Assembly: GCA_964640855.1 (NCBI GenBank)
Contig: CAZXIX010000004.1
Location: forward strand, 33,241 to 97,240
Reading direction: 5' to 3'
Length of the DNA: 64,000 nt
From: JAJDFU01 sp964640855
Lineage (GTDB): Bacteria; Bacteroidota; Bacteroidia; Chitinophagales; Saprospiraceae
In this document: piece by piece, positions 43,283 through 52,637 of the stretch
Layout: each line of letters starts with the position of its first letter
How positions within the stretch are numbered: the first letter of the stretch is position 1
Position numbers and translations under genes: made by a program
The notes under the pieces: model-generated
What the model was told of the DNA's origin: nothing
The model's input: only the letters and a program-made list of their open reading frames with translations
Database searches by the model: none

Positions 43283-43732
43283 TTTTCGATTGGGTTACCC
43301 GGGACAAAAGAATGCCCATCAGACCAAAAAACTGGTTTTCGTCTAATCGGTTCTCGGGAAGTTCCAAATTGGGAAAAAGCAGATATTGAAATCAAATGGA
43401 GCCTGTGCGAAACGCCGCCTATCCAACTCGCACTTAAAAATACTAATTTTAGCTTCACGCAAAGGATAGTGGCCTGAATTTTCCTGGAATGAAATATGAA
43501 ACGGCAGTATTACGCGAGGAAACGGCACACTAATACTAAATTTTTGTTATTCCATGTATATTATTGGAAAATTATCTATATTTGTGAATCCTAAAGGCAT
43601 AAGGATAGTTTCTACCTTTTCATCCTTTGAGAGCCGCAATCACCACCATCCCAATTCCTTTTTCCGTATTTTCCCGTTCCTTGGATCTGAAATCTGATTC
43701 AGTCCCTTGAACAGTTAAAACGTATTAATCCC
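43283..43732. other. 450-bp intergenic region between beta-helix and PorP genes
   Basis: AT-rich region without a credible gene. It separates the divergent beta-helix and PorP units and must hold both promoters. A TATATTTG -7 element for the PorP unit lies at 43577, leaving a leader of about 145 nt. Nothing else stands out. Confidence 0.6.
43577..43584 (+). promoter_or_regulatory. Bacteroidota-type -7 element (TATATTTG) for the PorP unit
   Basis: Exact TAnnTTTG match in an AT-rich stretch, about 150 bp before the PorP ATG. The -33 position is not a good TTTG. No competing element was seen nearer the gene. Confidence 0.5.
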
Positions 43733-44848
43733 ATGAATCCCATGAAAAGGTCTCAGGCCGGGTCGCGGTGCGACTACCATATGGCAAACGTTTTTGCTGT
43801 GAGAAAACTTATCATCATCCTGCTCTTCATGGGCACGGTATTGGGCGTGTATGGTCAAGACCTACAGTACTCCCAATTCCACAATGCTCCCTTTTTGCTA
43901 AACCCGGGTTTAGCGGGCGTCTTCAATGGAGATATGCGCCTGACGGCCAATTATCGGAATCAATGGAATTCCGTCCCCGTACGCTTCAATTCTTTTACCG
44001 CAGGTTTTGACATCAAACACCTGGGTAAAAAGCCTCGAAAAGGCTTTTTCTCCACCGCTTACGTTTTTCAATTCGATAAAGGAGGCGATCTCGGTTACTA
44101 CAGGACCAACGTGGAAGTGATCGGCTCTTACACCCGTCGCCTGTCTCAGCACATGTATGCTTCCGTCGGGTTATCGGTCGCTCCCGTCTTTCAGGGATTC
44201 GATCATTCCAGGATCACGACGGACAGTCAGTACGACCCTGAATCCGGCATGCCAAACGGTTCGATCGGAGAGCCTTTCCCTACCGGCGGAAGCTTTTACA
44301 TGGATCTTTCGACCGGGATTAACTTCCGGTACCAGAAGCTCGACCACTACGACATGCTCAACCGCCACGAAAACCGTACCCGCATGGATTTCGGGGTCGG
44401 TATATTCCACATAAACCGGCCCGATGTTTCTTTTATCGACGGAGGCATACCGGACAATCTTCCCATTCGATACAGCCCCTATTTCATTCTCAACCTGCAA
44501 CTGGGGCGGGAAATTGACTTGTTCGGAGCCGTGCGCGCACTCTATCAAAGGCCTAATGAAGAATACATAAGCGCAGTTGGCCTTAAGTTTTTCCTGAGCC
44601 GCCAGCTTGGAAAGGTCCTCACCTTCCAATTTGGGTCCGGTTTCCGTTTTTACCGGGGAGAGATCGATGCCTACATCCCCAATGTGGAGGTTACTTACAA
44701 CGCGTTCCAGTTTGGCTTCAGCTACGACATCAACCTCTCCGACTTCAATATAGCTACTCAATCCAACGGCGGGCCGGTGGTTTACTTTGCCTACATCCTG
44801 AAAAAGGTACAGCCTCTGCCTACGCATAAAACCTGTCCGATAATCTAG
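43733..44848 (+). CDS. PorP/SprF family type IX secretion membrane protein
   Basis: A 371-residue outer membrane beta-barrel of the PorP/SprF family, which helps T9SS cargo such as SprB-like adhesins reach and stay on the surface. The opening YSQFHNAPFLLNPGLAGVFNG is the family signature, followed by NYRNQWNSVPVRFNSF, and Gly/aromatic strands through the rest. Either the ATG at 43733 or that at 43781 (MANVFAVRKLIIILL), which begins the signal peptide directly, may be the start. First of three genes with PorE-like and T9SS type B proteins, 4 nt before the next. Confidence 0.9.
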   Translation: MNPMKRSQAGSRCDYHMANVFAVRKLIIILLFMGTVLGVYGQDLQYSQFHNAPFLLNPGLAGVFNGDMRLTANYRNQWNSVPVRFNSFTAGFDIKHLGKKPRKGFFSTAYVFQFDKGGDLGYYRTNVEVIGSYTRRLSQHMYASVGLSVAPVFQGFDHSRITTDSQYDPESGMPNGSIGEPFPTGGSFYMDLSTGINFRYQKLDHYDMLNRHENRTRMDFGVGIFHINRPDVSFIDGGIPDNLPIRYSPYFILNLQLGREIDLFGAVRALYQRPNEEYISAVGLKFFLSRQLGKVLTFQFGSGFRFYRGEIDAYIPNVEVTYNAFQFGFSYDINLSDFNIATQSNGGPVVYFAYILKKVQPLPTHKTCPII

Positions 44849-44852
44849 ATGC

Positions 44853-47414
44853 ATGAAACTCCATCCCTACATAGGATTCTTTCTCAAGATCTGGATCAGC
44901 CTGGCGATCGGGTGGGGCGCCCTTACCTCCGCTCAGGCGCAACCCTTGCGCAAATGGGTCAAGGCCGCGGATGAAGCCTTTCAGGACAAGGATTACTATT
45001 CTGCCCTGAAATACTACCAAGTGGTTATCGAGTTCGATTCCACCAAGGCCTACCCCTGGTACCAAAGCGCTTTTTCTGCCCGGGCGATCAACGCATTCAG
45101 TCTCGCTGAGCAGGGTTTTCAAAAAGTGGTCGAGCTTCAGAAAGAAGAAGATTACCCCCACCTCAGATTCTATCTGGGGGATGTCAGACACCACCTGGGC
45201 AAATTCCAGGAGGCGAAGGCGGACTACCGGCGATTCCTCGATACGTACCAGGGCGCAGACACAACGCACATCTTCCTGGCCCGCAAAGGCATAGAGGATT
45301 GCGAATGGGCCGAACGGGAAATCGCAGAAAACTCCATGAACATTCGCTTATCCCATCTGGATAGCGTGATCAATACCGGTTATTCCGAGTTCGGGGCCGC
45401 TCTCCGCCAGGATTCCATCTGGTATACCTCCTATCAGTTCGATGATAAAGACAAAAAACACTGGCCGCGCCGGAAGTACTTCAAGATCATGGCCTATGAC
45501 CTGAATACGCGGGAGACCGGCCTGTACGACGAATGGAACATACGCGGGAAGCATACCGCCCACGTGACCTTCAACACGAAAAAGGACGTGGTTTACTATT
45601 CCGCCTGTGAATATGCAGACACCTCTTCAGACATCTCCTGCCAGGTATTCCAGCGCACCTTTGCCAAAGGCAAATGGAGCAAACCCCAACCCGCTGAAAT
45701 CAACCTCCCCGGTTATTCCACCTCGCATCCCAATTTGGGTCGCGATGCCCGAAGTGGGAAGGAGGTCCTTTTCTTTTCCTCCGACCGGCCCGGCGGCAAT
45801 GGCGGTCTCGACATCTGGTATTCTGAGATCGGCCCCGACGGCCAATTGTCCGATCCGCTCAACTTTGCCTCCGGAAATACACTGGCAGATGAGATCAGTC
45901 CCTTTTTTCATGAAGCCTCCCAAAAATTATACTTCAGCAGCAACGGCCACAGAGCCTTTGGCGGGATGGATATTTACCGGAGCCAACGCAACCCGGACGG
46001 CTGGGGTCTGCCCGAACAAATGGGGCACCCTCTCAATGGAACCTATGACGATGCTTATTTCTCTTTGAACGAAGAGGGAACCACGGCCCTTTTCTCTACC
46101 AACCGGATCGGGAGTACCTTTCTGGAACCCGAATCCGAAGCCTGCTGCTTCGATATCTGGCGAGTGGACTATAGCCTCGAAGCCGAACTGGACGTCTTTA
46201 CCTTCCACAAATTCACAAAATCCCCCCTAAGCGAAGTCACCGTTCAATTGTACGAACTGGATCAGTTCACCGGAGAAGAAACCCTCGTCACCGAGCTTAC
46301 CAATGCGGACAGCAACGATTTCCATTTCCCGATAAGCATCCACAAAAAATACGTGGTCAAAGGAAGCCGAGACGGATATTCTGAAGATCTGGACACCATT
46401 GACCTGATCCAGGCAGAGCCCGGTTCGATCACACGCATCCAGAGAAACCTCTACCTGATGCCTCCGCTGGTCACAGAGGTCCCTTCGGGAGCACCTCCCA
46501 TTCCGGCCTTCACCGCAGGCCTGCAGGTATTGACATTCGATGAAGTTACCCGGCAACCCGTCAGTGGATGCACGGTCACCTTAATCCCCATCGATCCCGT
46601 GCAGCCAATAGACACGATCCGTCGCCAGAATCTCTACGGTAATGATTTTCAGTTCCCCTTGAGGATCAAACAGAAATTTCTCCTAACAACTACCCACCCC
46701 GCTTACGAACCCAAATCCGACACCCTGTTTTTCAGCCCGGAAGATATCGAGCGCCTGGGTACACAGGTGACGGTAGAGGTTTACCTCAAACAACTATTCG
46801 ACTGTCTGCCCATTGTCCTCTACTTCGATAACGATGTACCCGGACCGAAAGGGTACGATCCGGAAACGGATCAGGAGTATGCAGAAACCTTCCTGGATTA
46901 CTATCCGCGAAAAGACAAATACATCCAAACGCTGACCGAGGGGCTGGGAGAGGAAGAAGCTTTTTTTCAACGGGAGTTGATGGAAACTTTCTTCGAGCGG
47001 GATGTAAAAGGCGGATACGACAATCTTCGGTTTTGTACCGAAAAGTTGATGTCTTATCTGCGAAGTGGCAATCAGGCTACCATCCGGGTAGTCGGAAGCT
47101 CCAGCCCCCGGGGAGCAAGTGCGTACAATAAAATACTATCCCAAAGAAGGATCAACAGTGTGCTGAATTACCTCCTCTATTTTTCCAAGGGCGACATCGA
47201 GCCGTACATCCAGAACGGTAGCCTGAAAATAGTGGAAGAAGCCGTAGGTGAGCGTACGGGTAACCTCGAACTGCTTGATCAACTGGAAGATTTCGATGAT
47301 GTAAGATCCTCAATATACAGTTTGCCGGCTTGTCTACCGCGAAGCGTTGAAATATCGGAGATCGAGATTACGCCCCAAACAGAATCCCATGAAATCACAT
47401 CGGATAAGAAATAA
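44853..47414 (+). CDS. PorE-like protein: TPR, WD40-like propeller, regulatory-like domains, degenerate OmpA-like C terminus
   Basis: An 853-residue exported protein (signal within 1-30, ending TSAQAQ). TPR helices at about 33-150; PD40-type propeller repeats at about 160-430 (VLFFSSDRPGGNGGLDIWYSE, KLYFSSNGHRAFGGMDIY); two carboxypeptidase-regulatory-like sandwiches (about 440-540 and 555-650); then an OmpA-like domain (about 660-830) with IRVVGSSSPRGASAYNKILS and QRRINSVLNYL. The peptidoglycan-binding Asp of OmpA (GHTD) is replaced, while the Arg of SQRR remains, a variant common in Bacteroidota. Sits between PorP and the type B adhesin, so it probably serves that secretion pathway. Confidence 0.82.
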   Translation: MKLHPYIGFFLKIWISLAIGWGALTSAQAQPLRKWVKAADEAFQDKDYYSALKYYQVVIEFDSTKAYPWYQSAFSARAINAFSLAEQGFQKVVELQKEEDYPHLRFYLGDVRHHLGKFQEAKADYRRFLDTYQGADTTHIFLARKGIEDCEWAEREIAENSMNIRLSHLDSVINTGYSEFGAALRQDSIWYTSYQFDDKDKKHWPRRKYFKIMAYDLNTRETGLYDEWNIRGKHTAHVTFNTKKDVVYYSACEYADTSSDISCQVFQRTFAKGKWSKPQPAEINLPGYSTSHPNLGRDARSGKEVLFFSSDRPGGNGGLDIWYSEIGPDGQLSDPLNFASGNTLADEISPFFHEASQKLYFSSNGHRAFGGMDIYRSQRNPDGWGLPEQMGHPLNGTYDDAYFSLNEEGTTALFSTNRIGSTFLEPESEACCFDIWRVDYSLEAELDVFTFHKFTKSPLSEVTVQLYELDQFTGEETLVTELTNADSNDFHFPISIHKKYVVKGSRDGYSEDLDTIDLIQAEPGSITRIQRNLYLMPPLVTEVPSGAPPIPAFTAGLQVLTFDEVTRQPVSGCTVTLIPIDPVQPIDTIRRQNLYGNDFQFPLRIKQKFLLTTTHPAYEPKSDTLFFSPEDIERLGTQVTVEVYLKQLFDCLPIVLYFDNDVPGPKGYDPETDQEYAETFLDYYPRKDKYIQTLTEGLGEEEAFFQRELMETFFERDVKGGYDNLRFCTEKLMSYLRSGNQATIRVVGSSSPRGASAYNKILSQRRINSVLNYLLYFSKGDIEPYIQNGSLKIVEEAVGERTGNLELLDQLEDFDDVRSSIYSLPACLPRSVEISEIEITPQTESHEITSDKK

Positions 47415-50400
47415 CCAACCGGACCGTCCCACCCGGGATCCGCTCCCAGCCGGATTCGGGCCCCGCAGCATGCCGCCCCTCCTTCTGTGTCTGACCTTTT
47501 TGCTACCCCAGCTCGCCCTGCAGGCTCAAAACAGCACGAAATTATCTCTGCAATGTCCTCCCGACATAATCATAGAAGAAAGAAGTGCCCCGGTCTGCAT
47601 AGAATTTGAGGAGTTTGAAGCCGGCGAGCTAATAGACCTTATCGAAACCCCGTGGGGAGATGTCAGGGTAGACTCGCGCACGGGCCGCCATCCCGATAAA
47701 AATGCGTCCATGGTATTTGATTCCGGTGATCCGACGCGTTTCGATGAAGATCTCGGCTCTCCCAATATGGATTTCGGAGGTCCGGGCACGGGCGCGGGGG
47801 GCGCCGCCGGTTCGCCTTACCGGCTGGACAAAGAGCAGGGCAAGGTTATGATCCTGACCCGGGACTTTGTTTCCGAAATTCCGAACGATGATGAATTCGG
47901 TGGAATAGTAACCTTCGACTTCTCTGCGCTGGCAGACGGGGTCACCTTGCACAGCATGGAGATCGTGGATATCGAAAAACCAGGCCTGATCGAGATACTG
48001 GACCTGAACGGGAATGTCGTGGAAACGGTCTTCATTCCCGTTGCCGGCGACAATGGTTTTGTTACCGTCGATCTGAAAGGAGCCCAAAACGTCGGTTCGC
48101 TCCGCGTTATGATCCCCGAATCCGGAAGCATTGATAAGATCTGTTTTTCCAGGGGCATTCCCTTGGGATTTGGAAAGGGCGAAAGTACCTGCCCTGGAGA
48201 TGTTACCGTCCGGTTCACCGACGAGATCATCCCGGGTAGCTGTTCGGAAAACTATAGCATACTCCGGACTTACCTGGCTCTCGACGAATGCGGAAATGAA
48301 GAAACTTGCCTGCAGATCATACGGGTGATCAACACCCAAGCACCGGTCATTCTGAACTGCCCCACCGAACCTCTCGATCTGGGTTGCAATCCCGATAGCA
48401 TTCCCCCCCTTCTCGTTCTGGAATTGGAGAGCAGCGGGGTCGGCAAACTGGATACGTTCATAGATTCGGATACCCTGATCTCTGGCTGTGAGTATCAGAT
48501 CCTGCGAACTTATATAGTCGAAGACGAATGCGGAGTTCGAGACTCCTGTGTAGAGGAAATTCGATTTACGATCGACACCCTCCCGCCTGTGATTCTTGAG
48601 TTTCCGGCGGATACCCTCATTTTCATAGGGGATTCGCTAGCCGAAAATCCAATCCCCGATCAATGGGTGTTGCAGGACGATTGCGGAATAGCGGACACTA
48701 CATTCCGGGACGTGACGGACACCCTGCCGGGAAAAAGACTCGTCATCCAACGCACCTTGACCATCACGGATTTCTGCGGAAACCAGGCCCAGGCTACCCA
48801 AACGATTCTTTCGCGGGATACCTCCTCGGGTTTTGGCTTCTGTATCGACAGTATCTTTTTCCTCAATCCGGAGGTACCCAACGGTTTGCCCGATTCTCTT
48901 CTTTGCGGTGAGCCCCTACCCGACCAGCCTGATCTTTGGTTCATCAATTCGCAAGGGGATTCCGTGGCAGCTCAAAAAGAATCCAGCCTGACGGTCGACT
49001 CCTGCGGCGGCTTTCTGATCTTTACCTGGACGGGAAGGGACACAACCTGCGTGGGCGGAAACCGACTGATCGCAGTGAAAATAATTGAGATCAAACCTAT
49101 TCTCCCGGTCTTGCTGGCCCCGGCCGATGACACCGTCAGTTGTGATACGGTGGTTTCTACCCTACTGGAATATTCCAACGGTCAGCAGGACAGCATTTGC
49201 CGGATCGAGGGCAGCATCCCGGGCACACTTACCCTTACCAGGGGTACGCCCGAATGCCCCGAAGAATACCTGGAAAGTTGGACGCTCCTGATCTGCGGAG
49301 ATACCCTGACCGCTTCCCGCATCCTGACCGTAGAGCCGAATAATCCGCCGGTGATCTTGCAGTGTCCGCCGGATGTTTTCTTTACGGATGCCCTCCCGGG
49401 CTATGATCCGGATAGCCTGATCCTCGAGGATGACTGCAGTATCCCTACGCTGACGATCCGTGAAGAGGTGGATTCTTTAAGCGATTGCGGCCTTTACCGC
49501 GTAATCCGGACCTTTACCGCTACCGATGGCTGCGGCGAGCAGGCCTCCTGCCAACAGGTGCTGACGCGAGTAGATTCCGGATTTGTCTGTACCCTGCCCC
49601 CGGATACCCTGATGGCCTGCCCGGGTGATACGGTTTTCCTGAATCCCCAGGGAGCAAACGAAACCTGTACGTACGTTTGGACGCCCCGGTCCGGGCTTTT
49701 CAATCCGGATAGCCCAAACCCTTTCTTTATAATGCCCGACGAAGCCCGGGTAGAATACGAGCTGGTGATCACATCCGAAGACGGCCTATGCGAGGTCGGG
49801 ACCAAGGTCACGGTATTCCGGGATTCGTTGGTTGATCTTACGACTCCGGACCAGGTTTCCTCTTGTGGCGAGTTGGTCACCCTCCATGCGGTCAGTGCAG
49901 CCGCCTCCGAATTCGAATGGTCTGACGACCCCGGTTTTGACATGCTGCTGAGCGTAGATGACAGCCTGGTGGTCAACCCGGCGGAAAACACCGCTTACTA
50001 TGTCCGGGCCCAGGCAAACGACTTGTGCCCGGAGACCAACGAGGTATTGGTGAATGTCGAAGCCATCGAAGCTAGTGTGAATGAACCCATTTTGTGCGAA
50101 TTACCCGGCCAGGTAGAACTGACCGTCAGCCAGGGCCAATCCGATCAAAACCTCCGTTACTTCTGGCTGAACGAAGACTTGCTCATCGGACCCAACAACG
50201 GCCCCTCCGCCACCTATCGACTCGAAAGCCCGGAGACCCTGAAAGTCGTGCTGGAGAACGAAGCCAACTGCATCGATACCCTAAGCAGTCAAATTCGGGT
50301 GGTTTACCTGGCAGACAGCATAGCGATAGACGCATCTCCCGATACCATCTTTGCCGGTCAAAACAGCGAATTGAAGGTCACGGGCTGCGCAGAATGCGTA

Positions 50401-50850
50401 TTCACCTGGGCTCCGACCGAAAGCCTGAGCGATCTCCAAAATACACAGGCAACCGCCAGCCCACTGGAAACTACTCTATATACCGTTTTTACCTCACTGG
50501 AAGGCTGCGAGTATTTAGATACCGTACAGGTGGCAGTGATCCAATTATGCGATAGCGAAAGCATTTTTATCCCCAATACCTTCACGCCTGGCATCACCCC
50601 GGGCATAAATGATTTTTTCCGCCCCCGAGGCCGGATTCTGGATGAGGAACTGGTCGAATTCTATGAATTCTCCGTTTACAATCGGTGGGGTGAGCGGGTT
50701 TATTTCTCCAACAATCCACTTGACGAAGGTTGGGACGGATACTTCAAAGGAGAGCTCATGGAACCCGGTGTATTTGGCTACATACTCGAACTCGAATGCC
50801 CGGGCGATGAACGCATTCGGAGGCAAGGAAATGTCACGCTGATCCGCTGA
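47389..50850 (+). CDS. large surface protein with T9SS type B (gliding motility-associated) C-terminal domain
   Basis: A protein of about 1153 residues from the ATG at 47389, which overlaps the upstream stop by 26 bp; the ATG at 47470 (MPPLLLCLTFLL) would start exactly at the signal peptide. The body is beta-rich with Cys-containing HYR-like modules (CPPDIIIEE, LQCPPDVFFTDALPG, repeated ATDGCG and DECG). The last ~85 residues (FIPNTFTPG, ... FSVYNRWGERVYFS, DEGWDGYFKG, FGYILELEC) are a CHU_C domain for T9SS type B export. Likely an adhesin carried by the upstream PorP/SprF partner. Confidence 0.88.
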   Translation: MKSHRIRNNQPDRPTRDPLPAGFGPRSMPPLLLCLTFLLPQLALQAQNSTKLSLQCPPDIIIEERSAPVCIEFEEFEAGELIDLIETPWGDVRVDSRTGRHPDKNASMVFDSGDPTRFDEDLGSPNMDFGGPGTGAGGAAGSPYRLDKEQGKVMILTRDFVSEIPNDDEFGGIVTFDFSALADGVTLHSMEIVDIEKPGLIEILDLNGNVVETVFIPVAGDNGFVTVDLKGAQNVGSLRVMIPESGSIDKICFSRGIPLGFGKGESTCPGDVTVRFTDEIIPGSCSENYSILRTYLALDECGNEETCLQIIRVINTQAPVILNCPTEPLDLGCNPDSIPPLLVLELESSGVGKLDTFIDSDTLISGCEYQILRTYIVEDECGVRDSCVEEIRFTIDTLPPVILEFPADTLIFIGDSLAENPIPDQWVLQDDCGIADTTFRDVTDTLPGKRLVIQRTLTITDFCGNQAQATQTILSRDTSSGFGFCIDSIFFLNPEVPNGLPDSLLCGEPLPDQPDLWFINSQGDSVAAQKESSLTVDSCGGFLIFTWTGRDTTCVGGNRLIAVKIIEIKPILPVLLAPADDTVSCDTVVSTLLEYSNGQQDSICRIEGSIPGTLTLTRGTPECPEEYLESWTLLICGDTLTASRILTVEPNNPPVILQCPPDVFFTDALPGYDPDSLILEDDCSIPTLTIREEVDSLSDCGLYRVIRTFTATDGCGEQASCQQVLTRVDSGFVCTLPPDTLMACPGDTVFLNPQGANETCTYVWTPRSGLFNPDSPNPFFIMPDEARVEYELVITSEDGLCEVGTKVTVFRDSLVDLTTPDQVSSCGELVTLHAVSAAASEFEWSDDPGFDMLLSVDDSLVVNPAENTAYYVRAQANDLCPETNEVLVNVEAIEASVNEPILCELPGQVELTVSQGQSDQNLRYFWLNEDLLIGPNNGPSATYRLESPETLKVVLENEANCIDTLSSQIRVVYLADSIAIDASPDTIFAGQNSELKVTGCAECVFTWAPTESLSDLQNTQATASPLETTLYTVFTSLEGCEYLDTVQVAVIQLCDSESIFIPNTFTPGITPGINDFFRPRGRILDEELVEFYEFSVYNRWGERVYFSNNPLDEGWDGYFKGELMEPGVFGYILELECPGDERIRRQGNVTLIR

Positions 50851-51185
50851 TCGCTCAGGTATCTGTCGGTTGACGTAAATTATCCCCAGATGAAACAGAT
50901 CGGCGGGCAGAGACTATCTTCCTTGCCCTTTCTTCGTCGGCTTAATTGTCTGAAAACCTTTGCGCTGCCTCGTTTTGCTTCTCCTACGGGGAGCAAAGGT
51001 GCCACAGGCCGATCTCTGCTTCTTGTGAAAAGTGTCGTTTCGCTGCCCAGCGGCTTGAATGGGCCAACTGCCGATTCCCGCTGTGGGCTGTGAGGGAAAT
51101 AAACTGCCCTTTCGAGCAAGGCCGTGGGAGAATGCTGCATCCCTCACTATTTTCCCTATTTTTACCGGGTTGAAAGCCGACAAAT
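50851..51185. other. 335-bp intergenic region
   Basis: No convincing gene. Short frames on both strands are present but have no start context, and their amino-acid composition is biased by the GC-rich sequence. No clear -7 element precedes the next gene. A dispersed noncoding repeat cannot be excluded without comparison. Confidence 0.5.
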
Positions 51186-51767
51186 GTGAAACCAACCCTT
51201 CTACTCGCTTTTGTACTGGTCCTCAGTCCGGGGATCGCATTCGGGCAGGCTCCCTGCCGGATGGAGGTCGATCAGATCGACGAATTCGATGGCACTCGTA
51301 CCGTGATTACCGAATCCATACCTGTAGGATACCTGATCGCGAGCAATTTTGAGACGGTCGAAGGTTATAAAATGATCGATGAGGGACAGGTCATGTTCAC
51401 CTTCACCCAAAACGATACCCTCGACGCCTTTTTCCTGGTTTTGGGCTTGCAAGAATACACCTATCGGTCCATACAGTCCGGCTTTAATTTTCTGATCCTG
51501 CTCGAAAACGGTGAGGTCATCGAATTGGTCAATTTCCCCGACCGGGGCGTCTTCAGCCGGGATACCAATATGCGCTTGTATATGCATACGGCAGCATTGC
51601 CTCTGGATATTTTTTATAAACTAATCTTCAATAAGATTCTGAAGATCCGGGTTGTTTACGAAGGTTTTCCACACACCCTCACCTTGCTTCCCGAACAACA
51701 AAAAGCCTTGAAGCAACAACTGCTCTGCCTGGGCAACCATCTGGACCTTCTTCCGGTCAAACCTTGA
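51186..51767 (+). CDS. small secreted protein of unknown function
   Basis: A 193-residue protein starting with GTG (no in-frame ATG nearby) and a signal peptide (KPTLLLAFVLVLSPGIAFG). The mature part is a mix of beta and helical stretches with no recognised motif; two cysteines (CRMEV, LLCLGN) may form a disulfide. Convergent with the TetR gene, whose stop lies 11 bp away. Confidence 0.6.
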   Translation: MKPTLLLAFVLVLSPGIAFGQAPCRMEVDQIDEFDGTRTVITESIPVGYLIASNFETVEGYKMIDEGQVMFTFTQNDTLDAFFLVLGLQEYTYRSIQSGFNFLILLENGEVIELVNFPDRGVFSRDTNMRLYMHTAALPLDIFYKLIFNKILKIRVVYEGFPHTLTLLPEQQKALKQQLLCLGNHLDLLPVKP

Positions 51768-51778
51768 TTACCTCTTCC

Positions 51779-52480
51779 CTAGTCCTGCATCAGGGGCACC
51801 GGATTGTTCAGGAGCCCGAAGGCAAAGGCCTCCAGTAGCATTTCAACCTGAGAAAGGTCGCCTTCTTCCGGGATCGTGATCTCGGTTAAAGAGGGCAGAT
51901 GCAAGGCGAAATAGGTATGATTGTTCGCCATCTCCATCAGGGTACTGGCCAAAGCTCTTGGAAAAGGAAAATCCGGATTGACTTCCAAAATTATCTTGGC
52001 CAGCTGGCGATTGAGAGCCTTGTATGTCAAAAAGAAGCCGTCCTTGTTCTCCTCGTCGACCTGTTTGGTATGGTACCCTTTGGTCGATTCCGCGACTACG
52101 ATCCGATGCAAAACGTCCTCGTCCACGAAAGAGATGGAAGTATTCTTCCGGGTAGTGTCTACGATGGAAGAGATGGCGATCCGTAGCTTGTCCGCCGGAT
52201 CCTGGATATTCATGGTATTGTAATCGATGCGAAAACGCATCCATTCCCAGTACCAACAGAGGAGATAGACCAGCAAGAAATGCTTGTTTTCGAAGTATCG
52301 GTACACCGAAGCTTCGGTTGACCCTATTTTGAGAGCCAGCTTTTTGAAGGTAAAGTCCTCAATGCCGATCTCATCGATCAGCAGGATGCTGTTTTGAATG
52401 ATCCGCCTGCCTAAATCCGTCTCCTGCGGATCCTTGAGGTACAATTTGTCATTGATCTTTACCTGAATGGAGAAACTCAT
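51779..52480 (-). CDS. TetR/AcrR-family regulator
   Basis: A 233-residue transcription factor. The N-terminal HTH (about 25-72) fits TetR: IIQNSILLIDEIGIEDFTFKKLA, with LKIGSTEASVYRYFENKHFLL as recognition helix and following turn (part quoted). The rest is the ligand-binding helical domain with no known signature. It is downstream of the SulP and antiporter genes on the same strand (157 bp from SulP), so it may regulate them, but it could have its own promoter. Confidence 0.85.
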   Translation of the reverse strand: MSFSIQVKINDKLYLKDPQETDLGRRIIQNSILLIDEIGIEDFTFKKLALKIGSTEASVYRYFENKHFLLVYLLCWYWEWMRFRIDYNTMNIQDPADKLRIAISSIVDTTRKNTSISFVDEDVLHRIVVAESTKGYHTKQVDEENKDGFFLTYKALNRQLAKIILEVNPDFPFPRALASTLMEMANNHTYFALHLPSLTEITIPEEGDLSQVEMLLEAFAFGLLNNPVPLMQD

Positions 52481-52637
52481 ATCCGTGATTTGCCATTCAC
52501 CAATTGTATGTAAAAATAGGAATGCTTTTTCCTTTCAGCCAATTTTGGAGTCATTAATAGTATTACTTTACTCAACTGCGCATAGGGTGAATTGGATTAC
52601 AGATACGAGGATATTTAGGATTTTTTTGATCCCAAAC

